Below are positions 1 through 7,092 of a stretch of 9,288 nucleotides of DNA, in pieces (position 1 is the stretch's first letter; each line of letters begins with the position of its first letter). A program made the position numbers and the translations under genes. The notes beneath the pieces are model-generated. The model had not been told where the DNA came from. It did not search any database and saw only the letters and a list, made by a program, of their open reading frames with translations. This DNA is from Candidatus Poseidoniaceae archaeon. Its GTDB lineage: Archaea; Thermoplasmatota; Poseidoniia; Poseidoniales; Poseidoniaceae. The stretch spans positions 1 to 9,288 of the forward strand of contig DUKK01000012.1 in the NCBI GenBank assembly GCA_013329355.1. Direction: 5' to 3'.

Positions 1-438
1 GTCTAAATCATCGGTAATACCATCAGAGTTGTCTTGAAGTTGTTCATTAGAACAACCAAATTCGTCGACTGAGTCGCCGTTTGAGGTACCAGCACAAATA
101 TCGGTATTGTCGCCTACACCGTCGTTGTCAGCATCAGCCCATTCGGTAGAATCTATCGGGAACACATCCCCGGCAACACAGAAACCGACTACGGCAATAC
201 TGCCATCACAATAACCGTCATCATCGCTATCTGGCCTGAGTGGATTGGTTTGCGGATTAGAACCAACCTCATCATCATCTAAGATGCCGTCTGAATCATC
301 ATCGGTATCTGCGTTATTACCGATGCTATCTGAATCTGTATCGACCCATTCATTCGCATCGTCTGGGAACGCATCCAGTAAATCTCCATACCCGTCACCA
401 TCTCTATCTCCGGGGAGCCCCCCATCGTCATCGACACC
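1..438 (-). repeat. Thrombospondin type 3-like calcium repeats (protein level)
   Basis: The last 145 or so visible residues of the giant protein (about 1527-1672) are dominated by Asp-rich units of the DxDGDGxxD type. The units are separated by DAFPDD..EW and DVFPIDSTEW spacers and by VDEFGCSNEQL, a phrase typical of such tails in marine archaeal and bacterial surface proteins. In the thrombospondin type 3 family the Asp side chains bind Ca2+ and stiffen the stalk. Some copies are degenerate (DNSDGITDD; DTDSDSIGNN). The array continues past the left edge, so copy number and any anchor or sorting signal cannot be seen. Confidence 0.8.
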
Positions 439-3400
439 CTGAGGGGTTACCAATATGGTAAGCTCAAACGGATGATATTGTCCTCCAGATATGCGAATAG
501 TTATCTCTCCCTCGGGGATTGGGAATGTGTTTTGACCGTTTTCATTCGATAAGAGACTGGTTAAGGTTTGTTCTCCTCGAACAACGGTAATCGATAATCC
601 TTCGACCGGGTCGTTGGATTCATCCGTGACAGTAAGTAGGATTATGTCGCCAGGCAATGGGTCTGACGGTGAGAAAACGACGCTGAGATTTTCCATCACC
701 GGGGGTTCTGGATTGGGTACTGACAGCGTTGTACTGACCGCTGAAATAAGGTTCGCACTAGTCCCACTACCTTGCTGTGCAATTGCAATTACTGTGTATT
801 CAGATACGGGTGAAGAGAGATATGGTAACTGCAAATCAGCACTGGTCCCCTGCCCCCAAGCAATCGTGCTAAACCTTGAAACATAATCATCAAAGAGATC
901 GAAATTCTCTTGGTCTGTCAAATCTACGTTTCCATCACAATTTTCGTCCAACTCTCCAGTTTCAAAGGATGGCCCGTTCGGATCAAATAATTCTATTTCA
1001 ACCGATGAATCCAATGTCGTTCCAGAGTTAAACAGATATTTCCCTGCAGGCATGTCTGCTGTTGGGTAATAAAGCGATGCTGCAGGAGATGATTGACTAC
1101 TTGACTGGGAATTCATGCTAACAGCATCAAAAGTTTGCCCGGTTGACTCATGAACCAATGCCTCGTTAGTCACTGAGATACTGTAACCTTCATAATTGCC
1201 ATATTCAATTACGGGTGATTCGTGTTCGACCGTTATTAGCATCATCGGCTCGTGCGAAGAAGTCTGTGGATTCCATTCATGCCGGCCGTCAACCTCGATG
1301 GTTTCGCATACCGAGTTTACCTGCTTCTCAACACCTATCCAATCAGTTGTTGGCCTGAGCCCCTCATTGGAGATTAGTTCGGTGATAGTTGAGAAATCTA
1401 CCGTTGCAGGGTCAAAACCATGGCTTGGCGATGCGACCGCAAGCAAGCGAGTCGCTTGCTCGATGCTCTCAGTAAGCGCAATATTAGTGGTTTGACCGGG
1501 CCCCAGTGCCCCGTTAATGGATAATTCCTCTGGATTGTGTAAAATGAGGCCGAAGTGGACTGCTAGCGGTGCGAGACTCTGGTCGATGGAACTCTCGCCA
1601 TTGCTGTCTGATTCAACAGCAACTATGCCAACTAAGGATAGTGGTGCTTCATGATTTAGCTGAACGCTTCTACTGGTTTCGCCGGGGTTGAAAATAATCT
1701 CTTGTATGTTAGGTTCTGCTGCCCATGTCACTTCATCAAATGCTACCGATAGGTCGAGTGGGAGGTGACCAATCGTTGCTTTGTGATGACTGCCTGCAAT
1801 TCCGCTGGCTTCAATAGTAAGTGATTGCGTTGCTTGGGAAGTATTTGCTGCATATACTGGCAAACCAGCAAAATGGTCGATCACGTCTAAATTGCTAATT
1901 CCGATTGCCCCTTGGGTTGCAATGCCGAAGTTAAGACCAATTCCAGTTATTGTCGCCCCATCAGAAGCTCTGATTACCTCTGACTGAACGATAGAAACAT
2001 ATGCTCCTGTATGAGGAGGGGTGACCGATAGAGTAGATTTGCCATCAGAATCTGATGATGTCAACAGTTGAGTCATTATCTCAAACGGCCCATTGGTGAT
2101 GAACTCATTGATAATTGGTGGACTTGGTGTGGCTGACATCTCTGGTTGTGCCAACTGACAGTAATCTTCCTCATTGTTGGTGAGGAAATAGTCGCTATAG
2201 TATACATTACCATCCTCGTCTGTCTGTTCAAACCCGTCACTTGCTTTCCAAGTCGCAGTGTGGTAATAGTGGACTCCGTGTTCAAATTCATAATCAATTA
2301 CAATGTTGTACAAATCTTCTCCATCACTGTGCGCGTAATAATGACTTTCCGACATCCCAAATTGTCCAGAGTCCCCGTGGTCCGTGTGCGAGTTGCTTGG
2401 ATTATTTATTGACCCAGTAGATTGGCCATCTCCCCAATCGATGCTGTAAGACACCAATTCTGTTGGGTCAAAGTATTGTCTTCCTTCATCGGTTTCGTGG
2501 TAGTAATTTCGGAAACTTGAATCGATAGAAATTTCACTAGAGCTGTATTGATAACCTTGAGTTATCGAGCAAGGCGGAGTTGATGGCAAGGGCATCTCAT
2601 TAGTGAATTTAAATTCCAGCCCTTCGGCGTTTTCCCCACTGGTAGTTACGATTGCAACGCCCCGGTCTGATTGAGAATATTGCCCATTAAGTGTTGATGT
2701 TAAATCCCAGCCTGTAGCGCTGTCTCCGGCGTAATCAATGCTGCCAGAGAACGCTCCTGAATCGTCATGCAAGTCATTACCAGCTGAATCCTCTGTTCTC
2801 GGATCGACTGTCACCGTCAATACATCAACCGCATCGTTTCCATCGTAGATGGCTGTTAACGTCGATGGTTCCATGCTGGAAATGGTTATGTCGCCTGCTG
2901 GCGATAAAGTAGAGGCTGCAGATGCCCCTAAACCTGGTGACACCCGAAGTATCGCCGTATCCACGTTGGCGCCAGACAATGCACCACTGACAGCATCATA
3001 GGTCGTCGACTCAACTGAAAACGGCTGATTAATTAACACCGTTTCATCTTGCTCAACAATGACTCCAAGTGCAGAAACAATGAATATTTCATCCATTACC
3101 TCAATCGGCATAGATTCGATTAGCGAAGGTTGCAGAGTTTCAATGCGGAGTTCTGCGTAGTCAAGTGTGCAACCATCATCAACGCATGGTGGACGGAAAG
3201 ACTCTAACGGTTGGCTAAAACTGTAGGTTTCAGCGGCTATCCCATCTGCAGTAAACCGGCCATAGTATGTGTTTGATTCATCAAAATTGCGCACCAACAA
3301 AACGTTTGACACATCACCATCTGAGTCGGTTACGCTCATGTTGAAATTATCCGGGTAGTCTGTTTCATACCATAAGCCGTTAATCATCAACATAAAACCA

Positions 3401-5016
3401 ACATCAAATGTATACTTGTTCAATTCTGTTGTTTGAATTGAATGTAGACCATCGAAAATAACATATTGATGGCTATCGTGTTCATGGTTGTCATCATTAT
3501 GGTCATGGTCATCATGTCCTGAATTGTCATCATCATCAGACGCTGAATCCCAATCATAATCCCACTGTAAATCTCGCGCAACGGTTGCATTAGCCACCCA
3601 GTCGCCAAATTCTTGTAATGCTTCACCAGCATTTTCCCAAGCAGGGTCTTCAAAAGTATCTCTCAGAATTGTTAAGAGTTCGATGTCAAAATTGTTAAAA
3701 TCGTCGAATCCATCTGAAATATACGGATAGTCTGTTTCCATTTTCGCTTGCCATTGCAATCCCTCAGTGGTATCTAATAGCAATTCATATTCCCACACGA
3801 TACTATCAGGGAATTCATCGCCGTCCAAGTCCTGAACGTTAACATCCATCTGGGACCAACTAACTACCAACTTCTGGAATGGTGTCATGCTATCAAAATC
3901 CTCCTCAGCCAACGGCGCAACCCACGCCTCGAATCCGGCGATAATCGCTTCAGGATGAGTTGAGACAGACAGCAGGGCAATGTTGCGAAGCAGAGTTTGG
4001 AATGATTCGAAAACCATCGTATTATTAGCTAAATTATCAAGCGCTTGTTGCAATGCTTGCCATTCATTACTTCCGACCATCGCATCATAAGCCACAGAAA
4101 ACTCTTCGGTGCCTGAGAATCTGGTGAAGTTTTCAACTGGGTCAAAGGTGGTAATATAATCTGCAACATTGCTAAAATCATTGATGCTCCTTGGTAAGGG
4201 GAAGTCATTTGCATAAACGAAAAGCCCGGTTACAAATGCCATACCGGCGTCCAAATCTGTCGATTCAAGGAATTCCATGAGCGCTTCCAGGAAGCGGGCC
4301 CCATCATACATCTCATAGCCCGGATTATTGTATCCGGCACCGATCATATTATTCCATAATTGAGAACTACCACCAAGCCCGCTACCTCTAGTTGCATCAT
4401 CAACGAATCCAACCCAATTTCCGTTACCGTGAGAGTCAAGACTGTCAAACACAGACTTCATTTCCATAGCAGGATTTGCTGTATCCCAAGTATCGTCAAT
4501 GGTTTGCAGCAGTTGTTCTATTTCTGAGATCAATTTGTCTGGAATTTGTGTCGGATTGTCTGTTGCGAAGTTACCCTCATGTTCCATGGTCATACTCGCT
4601 CCGTAAACGCCTCCAAGTGAATTTATTGGAACGGTGTAGGCGCCCTGCCAAATCATGATTGTGCTGTCATCCTCATGATAGCCAGTCGGCTGCAAAACAA
4701 CTGTATCGATGATTACTGGGTTCTGAGGCAATTCACCCTGAACGATTATTCCAATTGGGTCATTATCAGGGAAGTGCAAGATATCTGCTGTGACAACGGT
4801 GGTTGTGGACTCTGTATTACCCGAATGGCCTTTGGTGTTGGCAAACAGTTCGATTTGGTCCCCCACGCTAGTGAATTTTGTTGTGACAAAACCGTCGATA
4901 CTGATTACCGCACCATTTGACTCGTCGATGTCGTTTGGTGCCAGATCATTTGCTACCACCGGTTGTAAACTAAGTGTGACCATCAAAAAAATTAGCAAAC
5001 AAGCAGGCTTTCGCAT
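1..5016 (-). CDS. Giant secreted calcium-repeat surface protein, partial (C-terminus outside window)
   Basis: A single open frame runs from ATG at 5016 to the left edge with no in-frame stop, giving 1672 codons; the true C-terminus is missing. Residues 1-22 form a signal peptide (positive N-end, hydrophobic core, VVA before Asn23). Residues about 110-480 look largely helical and contain a DLDGDEFPD calcium-type loop at 396-404. A His/Asp-rich linker lies at 494-516. About 520-850 look beta-rich. A PKD-like domain with a WGDG core is at about 851-927, an EF-hand/dockerin-like loop at 1357-1368, an Ig-like or carboxypeptidase-regulatory-like domain at about 1443-1523, and thrombospondin-type-3 repeats from about 1527 on. 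The protein is strongly acidic and poor in Lys/Arg, and should be exported and cell-surface bound or released. I recognise no catalytic domain. Adhesin, S-layer-associated protein or scaffold are all possible. The frame is certain; the function is not known. Confidence 0.9.
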   Translation of the reverse strand, partial: MRKPACLLIFLMVTLSLQPVVANDLAPNDIDESNGAVISIDGFVTTKFTSVGDQIELFANTKGHSGNTESTTTVVTADILHFPDNDPIGIIVQGELPQNPVIIDTVVLQPTGYHEDDSTIMIWQGAYTVPINSLGGVYGASMTMEHEGNFATDNPTQIPDKLISEIEQLLQTIDDTWDTANPAMEMKSVFDSLDSHGNGNWVGFVDDATRGSGLGGSSQLWNNMIGAGYNNPGYEMYDGARFLEALMEFLESTDLDAGMAFVTGLFVYANDFPLPRSINDFSNVADYITTFDPVENFTRFSGTEEFSVAYDAMVGSNEWQALQQALDNLANNTMVFESFQTLLRNIALLSVSTHPEAIIAGFEAWVAPLAEEDFDSMTPFQKLVVSWSQMDVNVQDLDGDEFPDSIVWEYELLLDTTEGLQWQAKMETDYPYISDGFDDFNNFDIELLTILRDTFEDPAWENAGEALQEFGDWVANATVARDLQWDYDWDSASDDDDNSGHDDHDHNDDNHEHDSHQYVIFDGLHSIQTTELNKYTFDVGFMLMINGLWYETDYPDNFNMSVTDSDGDVSNVLLVRNFDESNTYYGRFTADGIAAETYSFSQPLESFRPPCVDDGCTLDYAELRIETLQPSLIESMPIEVMDEIFIVSALGVIVEQDETVLINQPFSVESTTYDAVSGALSGANVDTAILRVSPGLGASAASTLSPAGDITISSMEPSTLTAIYDGNDAVDVLTVTVDPRTEDSAGNDLHDDSGAFSGSIDYAGDSATGWDLTSTLNGQYSQSDRGVAIVTTSGENAEGLEFKFTNEMPLPSTPPCSITQGYQYSSSEISIDSSFRNYYHETDEGRQYFDPTELVSYSIDWGDGQSTGSINNPSNSHTDHGDSGQFGMSESHYYAHSDGEDLYNIVIDYEFEHGVHYYHTATWKASDGFEQTDEDGNVYYSDYFLTNNEEDYCQLAQPEMSATPSPPIINEFITNGPFEIMTQLLTSSDSDGKSTLSVTPPHTGAYVSIVQSEVIRASDGATITGIGLNFGIATQGAIGISNLDVIDHFAGLPVYAANTSQATQSLTIEASGIAGSHHKATIGHLPLDLSVAFDEVTWAAEPNIQEIIFNPGETSRSVQLNHEAPLSLVGIVAVESDSNGESSIDQSLAPLAVHFGLILHNPEELSINGALGPGQTTNIALTESIEQATRLLAVASPSHGFDPATVDFSTITELISNEGLRPTTDWIGVEKQVNSVCETIEVDGRHEWNPQTSSHEPMMLITVEHESPVIEYGNYEGYSISVTNEALVHESTGQTFDAVSMNSQSSSQSSPAASLYYPTADMPAGKYLFNSGTTLDSSVEIELFDPNGPSFETGELDENCDGNVDLTDQENFDLFDDYVSRFSTIAWGQGTSADLQLPYLSSPVSEYTVIAIAQQGSGTSANLISAVSTTLSVPNPEPPVMENLSVVFSPSDPLPGDIILLTVTDESNDPVEGLSITVVRGEQTLTSLLSNENGQNTFPIPEGEITIRISGGQYHPFELTILVTPQGVDDDGGLPGDRDGDGYGDLLDAFPDDANEWVDTDSDSIGNNADTDDDSDGILDDDEVGSNPQTNPLRPDSDDDGYCDGSIAVVGFCVAGDVFPIDSTEWADADNDGVGDNTDICAGTSNGDSVDEFGCSNEQLQDNSDGITDDLD
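913..948 (-). other. EF-hand / dockerin-like calcium loop in the giant protein
   Basis: Residues 1357-1368 read DENCDGNVDLTD. This fits the 12-residue EF-hand loop: D1, N3, D5, G6, a hydrophobic residue at 8 and an acidic residue at 12. Asp at position 12 is the form usual in dockerin type I loops, and the loop is followed by a helical QENFDLFDDYV stretch. Only one copy is visible, whereas true dockerins carry two, so cohesin binding is not supported. Calcium binding is a reasonable inference. Confidence 0.55.
1442..1460. repeat. Perfect inverted repeat, 9 bp arms with 1 nt centre
   Basis: The arms agcaagcga and tcgcttgct are exact reverse complements around a single g at 1451. The repeat is inside the giant coding frame, where it encodes part of an EQATRLLA stretch. 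With a one-base centre it could extrude only as a small cruciform or hairpin. There is no T tract beside it, so it does not look like a terminator. It may be chance. Confidence 0.6.
2237..2466 (-). other. PKD-like domain with WGDG core and a His/Asp-rich insertion
   Basis: Residues about 851-927 of the giant protein contain YSIDWGDGQS followed later by YHTATWKASDG, the pattern of a PKD/Ig-like beta sandwich (WGDG turn, then the HxY-type strand of the fold). Between the two is a longer than usual insertion rich in His, Asp, Ser and Gly (around SHTDHGDSG and SHYYAHSDG). Cysteines shortly before (TPPCSI) and after (DYCQLA) could form a disulfide that closes the module; that pairing is inference. 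Confidence 0.5.
3469..3537 (-). other. His/Asp-rich metal-binding-like linker in the giant protein
   Basis: Residues 494-516 hold 6 His, 10 Asp and 1 Glu in 23 positions, with alternating HD/DH pairs (for example HDDHDHNDD). At the DNA level this is a run of cat/gtc/atc triplets, so replication slippage may have built it. Similar His/Asp stretches occur in zinc and nickel acquisition proteins and in flexible linkers; metal binding here is inferred from composition only. It separates the helix-rich N-terminal part from the beta-domain part. Confidence 0.6.
4985..4991 (-). terminator. T7 tract just inside the giant gene, possible archaeal terminator of the upstream transcript
   Basis: Seven consecutive T on the minus strand lie about 80 nt past the stop of the 344-residue gene, within signal-peptide codons of the next gene. 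Archaeal termination commonly needs only a T-rich tract and can fall inside a following gene. The tract is also explained simply by Phe codons in the hydrophobic core, so this is weak. Confidence 0.2.
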
Positions 5017-5035
5017 GTTTTTATTAAATTCCCCG

Positions 5036-5047
5036 TTATATAATAAA
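5036..5047 (-). promoter_or_regulatory. TATA box for the giant surface protein gene (probably leaderless)
   Basis: The minus strand reads TTTATTATATAA, centred about 25 nt before the ATG at 5016. Archaeal transcription starts roughly 25 nt downstream of the TATA centre, which places the start at or next to the ATG. There is no GGTGA-type ribosome site in the AATTTAATAAAAAC stretch before the ATG, which agrees with a leaderless mRNA. The gene therefore probably has its own promoter, separate from the polyamine cassette. Confidence 0.6.
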
Positions 5048-5067
5048 CCACTCTAAGATTGACTTGG

Positions 5068-6102
5068 TCAATAAATGGACAAACCTAGACGCAGTGCGCC
5101 GTCGGCGTCAATTATATTGTAGACTTGTCCGACTTCATTACTTATCCAAACCAAGGACTCCCCCGTGGTTGCAAAATCTATGGCAATCAATCCAAGCGAG
5201 TTGAACCATGCCGACAGTGGCGACAAACGTGTCGTATCATCAGTGAAATTGTAAGTAGATACATTGTTTATGCTCCCATGAGACATGGGCGTATAGCCAT
5301 GGTAGTTAGGGGCCAAATCTCCTACACTAATGACTTCTGAGATAATGTGAGATAAATCACCTTCTGGTAGAAAACTGGACAGGTCCATCTCGCTCCATTC
5401 AGTCATCCCATCTATTACGACTCTATCTCTGGTGGGATTATAACTTGCAATCAAAACTGCGTCTGCGGAAGAACTTCTACATAGGAAACTGTCAGGCAGA
5501 CATGCATGAATAATTCTCTGGTTATTCGACGGTGTCTTTATCAGCAATTCCGGACCTGACCGTGATTCAAGTCCTTGTTGTGTTTCAATGAACACAGTTT
5601 CTAGGTCATACTCTGGCAACCAGCGTGGTGGATCGTGATTGATTATCATACTCCAAGAGGAAGATATGTCCCCCGCAATCCATTGGAAATTTATGCGTTC
5701 CTCAACTACTAGGCTCGGGCCTGAGGAGGTAACAAAATGTGTGAAGTTAAGTAAACCCTCTACACGACCTAACCGGCCCTGCTGATCTAATAACTCGGTG
5801 ATTACAATGTCACCCGATATCATCACACCGTTCGTGGTTGTGTTGCAATCTGCGCAATCGAGGACTACAACTTCGCTTACCGTAAGCTCTAGACTAGCAA
5901 CCGCGCCAACTGCAAAGTCCTGGAGGCCAAAAGCATCCATTGAATCGCGAGTGGATAATTCGACGTTACCGGTTATGGAGGTTAATTGCAAGTCGTTATT
6001 ATTATCTTCTGAGTCATTGGAATATATCGCGAAGGCAGAAAACACGACTAAAGCAACAACTAGAGCCTCAACAAAAAAATATTGTTTATTTCCTGTCTCC
6101 AT
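5068..6102 (-). CDS. Membrane-anchored exported protein of unknown function
   Basis: This 344-residue protein is one I do not recognise. Residues 9-27 form a single hydrophobic helix, followed by an acidic Asn/Asp-rich linker (29-37); the rest looks like a soluble beta-rich outer domain anchored by its N-terminus. Four cysteines occur as two pairs: a CADC motif at 83-86 and Cys201/Cys208. Such pairs could be disulfides or a small metal site. Several NxS/T sequons (NTT, NFT, NVS, NFT) would be available for archaeal N-glycosylation. The ATG at 6102 comes 28 nt after the DHS-like stop; upstream there is a weak GGGGT ribosome site and no clear TATA box, so the gene may be read through from the polyamine cassette. 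No catalytic motif is visible. Existence of the gene is well supported by length and composition; its role is unknown. Confidence 0.8.
   Translation of the reverse strand: METGNKQYFFVEALVVALVVFSAFAIYSNDSEDNNNDLQLTSITGNVELSTRDSMDAFGLQDFAVGAVASLELTVSEVVVLDCADCNTTTNGVMISGDIVITELLDQQGRLGRVEGLLNFTHFVTSSGPSLVVEERINFQWIAGDISSSWSMIINHDPPRWLPEYDLETVFIETQQGLESRSGPELLIKTPSNNQRIIHACLPDSFLCRSSSADAVLIASYNPTRDRVVIDGMTEWSEMDLSSFLPEGDLSHIISEVISVGDLAPNYHGYTPMSHGSINNVSTYNFTDDTTRLSPLSAWFNSLGLIAIDFATTGESLVWISNEVGQVYNIIDADGALRLGLSIY
6073..6079 (-). terminator. T7 tract just inside the 344-residue gene, possible terminator for the polyamine cassette
   Basis: Seven T on the minus strand lie about 52 nt past the DHS-like stop codon, within codons 8-10 (Tyr-Phe-Phe) of the next gene. 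It could end part of the cassette transcript in the archaeal T-tract manner. It is equally well explained as Phe codons of a membrane helix. Confidence 0.2.
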
Positions 6103-6130
6103 GTTATCTACCCCAACTTTGTCAACTGCT

Positions 6131-7081
6131 CTACTGGTTCGTAAGATAGGCGAAAATTAGTGGAGCCACGATAGTAGCGTCGCTTTCTATATGGAATCTT
6201 GGTGTTGTTTCAGACAATTTACCCCACGTAATCTTTTCGTTTGGCGGTGCCCCTGAATAGCCGCCATAAGACGCTGTTGCCTCACTAATCTGACAAAACC
6301 AAGACCATAATGGAACTGTTTTTGACAAGTCCTGATTTAGCATCGGAACAACGCAGATTGGAAAATCTCCGGCAATACCTCCGCCGATTTGGAAAAATGC
6401 TAGCGGCGTAGTTTGAGACTCATACCAGTTAGCTAACTCGGTCATGTAGTGAATTCCGCTGTTTATGGTTGATGGACTAAGATTAGACTTGATTACATGT
6501 GAGGCAAATATGTTCCCCAAAGTCGAATCTTCCCAGCCTGGTACAAATAGCGGTAGGTTGTTTTCCGCTGCGGCTAGAACCCAACTAGCTGACAAATCTC
6601 CGTCAATATTCAGCTTGCTATCCAACAGTATTTGATAGAAAAATTCGTGTGGCAGAGCACTTTTGCCGCGATTGGAATAGCTCTGCCATAGTGGCAATAT
6701 GACGTCTTCAATACCCCTTATGGCTTGTTCCTCGGGAATACATACATCGGTGACTCTATTCATCCCGCCAGCAAATAATTCTGCCTCGTCACTGGGTGAT
6801 AAATTTCGCCAGTTATCAACCGATCTAAAATGGGAACCCGCAGTGAGCAGGAATAAATCCTCTTCCAAGTTTGCCCCAGTGCATGATATTCCAACGATAC
6901 AGCCAGAATTTATCAGCGGCACAATCGATTTTCCCAGCCTCGCAGTACTCATTGCCCCTGCCAAAGTGAGGAAAATTTTCCCACCGTCGGCAACAAATGA
7001 TGTCAGAGATTGCGCCGCTTTCTTGACCTCTCCAGCATTAAAATGATAGAAGTAAGAATCGACAAATTTCCTAATTGACAT
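6131..7081 (-). CDS. Deoxyhypusine synthase-like protein (divergent aminobutyl transferase)
   Basis: The 316-residue protein belongs to the deoxyhypusine synthase family, NAD-dependent enzymes that transfer an aminobutyl group from a polyamine to a lysine (of IF5A) or to another amine. Seen: the SCTGANLEED loop (66-75), GWEDSTLG (182-189), GGGIAGDF (233-240) and the hallmark NEKITWGK ending at Lys288, which matches human Lys329, with Trp286 (W327) and Glu282 (E323) kept. By motif alignment human D243, H288, D313 and D316 correspond to Asn190, Asp239, Tyr272 and Tyr275. I recall GGGIAGDFPICVVPML and YSGAxPNEKITWGK as typical of bacterial DHS-like proteins, so bacterial ancestry is likely. Substrate could be putrescine (homospermidine formation), spermidine or agmatine. 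ATG 7081 is preferred because GGTGA lies 6 nt upstream; ATG 7087, directly after the SpeD stop, would add two residues. Confidence 0.85.
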   Translation of the reverse strand: MSIRKFVDSYFYHFNAGEVKKAAQSLTSFVADGGKIFLTLAGAMSTARLGKSIVPLINSGCIVGISCTGANLEEDLFLLTAGSHFRSVDNWRNLSPSDEAELFAGGMNRVTDVCIPEEQAIRGIEDVILPLWQSYSNRGKSALPHEFFYQILLDSKLNIDGDLSASWVLAAAENNLPLFVPGWEDSTLGNIFASHVIKSNLSPSTINSGIHYMTELANWYESQTTPLAFFQIGGGIAGDFPICVVPMLNQDLSKTVPLWSWFCQISEATASYGGYSGAPPNEKITWGKLSETTPRFHIESDATIVAPLIFAYLTNQ

Positions 7082-7087
7082 AATCAT

Positions 7088-7092
7088 TCACC
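7088..7092 (-). promoter_or_regulatory. GGTGA ribosome site overlapping the speD stop
   Basis: The minus strand reads GGGTGAATGATTATG. GGTGA contains the TGA stop of the SpeD homolog and lies 6 nt before ATG 7081, whereas it directly abuts ATG 7087. This decides the preferred start of the DHS-like gene and implies coupled translation. Confidence 0.6.

Noticed and set aside
2076..2297. Plus- and minus-strand small frames inside 1-5016 (for example 245-442, 614-886, 1196-1495, 2076-2297, 2146-2412, 3420-3653, 4029-4214)
   Set aside because: All are shadows of the long minus-strand frame, which has consistent domain content, signal peptide and codon pattern; the short products look like low-complexity out-of-frame translations.
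4435..4480. Possible EF-hand near DSLDSHGNGNW in the giant protein
   Set aside because: Positions 3 and 12 of the loop do not fit (His and Val), so calcium binding is not supported.
5798..6160. Plus-strand frames opposite the 344-residue gene and the DHS-like gene (5798-6160, 5940-6149, 6699-7046)
   Set aside because: They are antisense to genes with clear motifs or a clear membrane anchor and have no recognisable domain or ribosome site.
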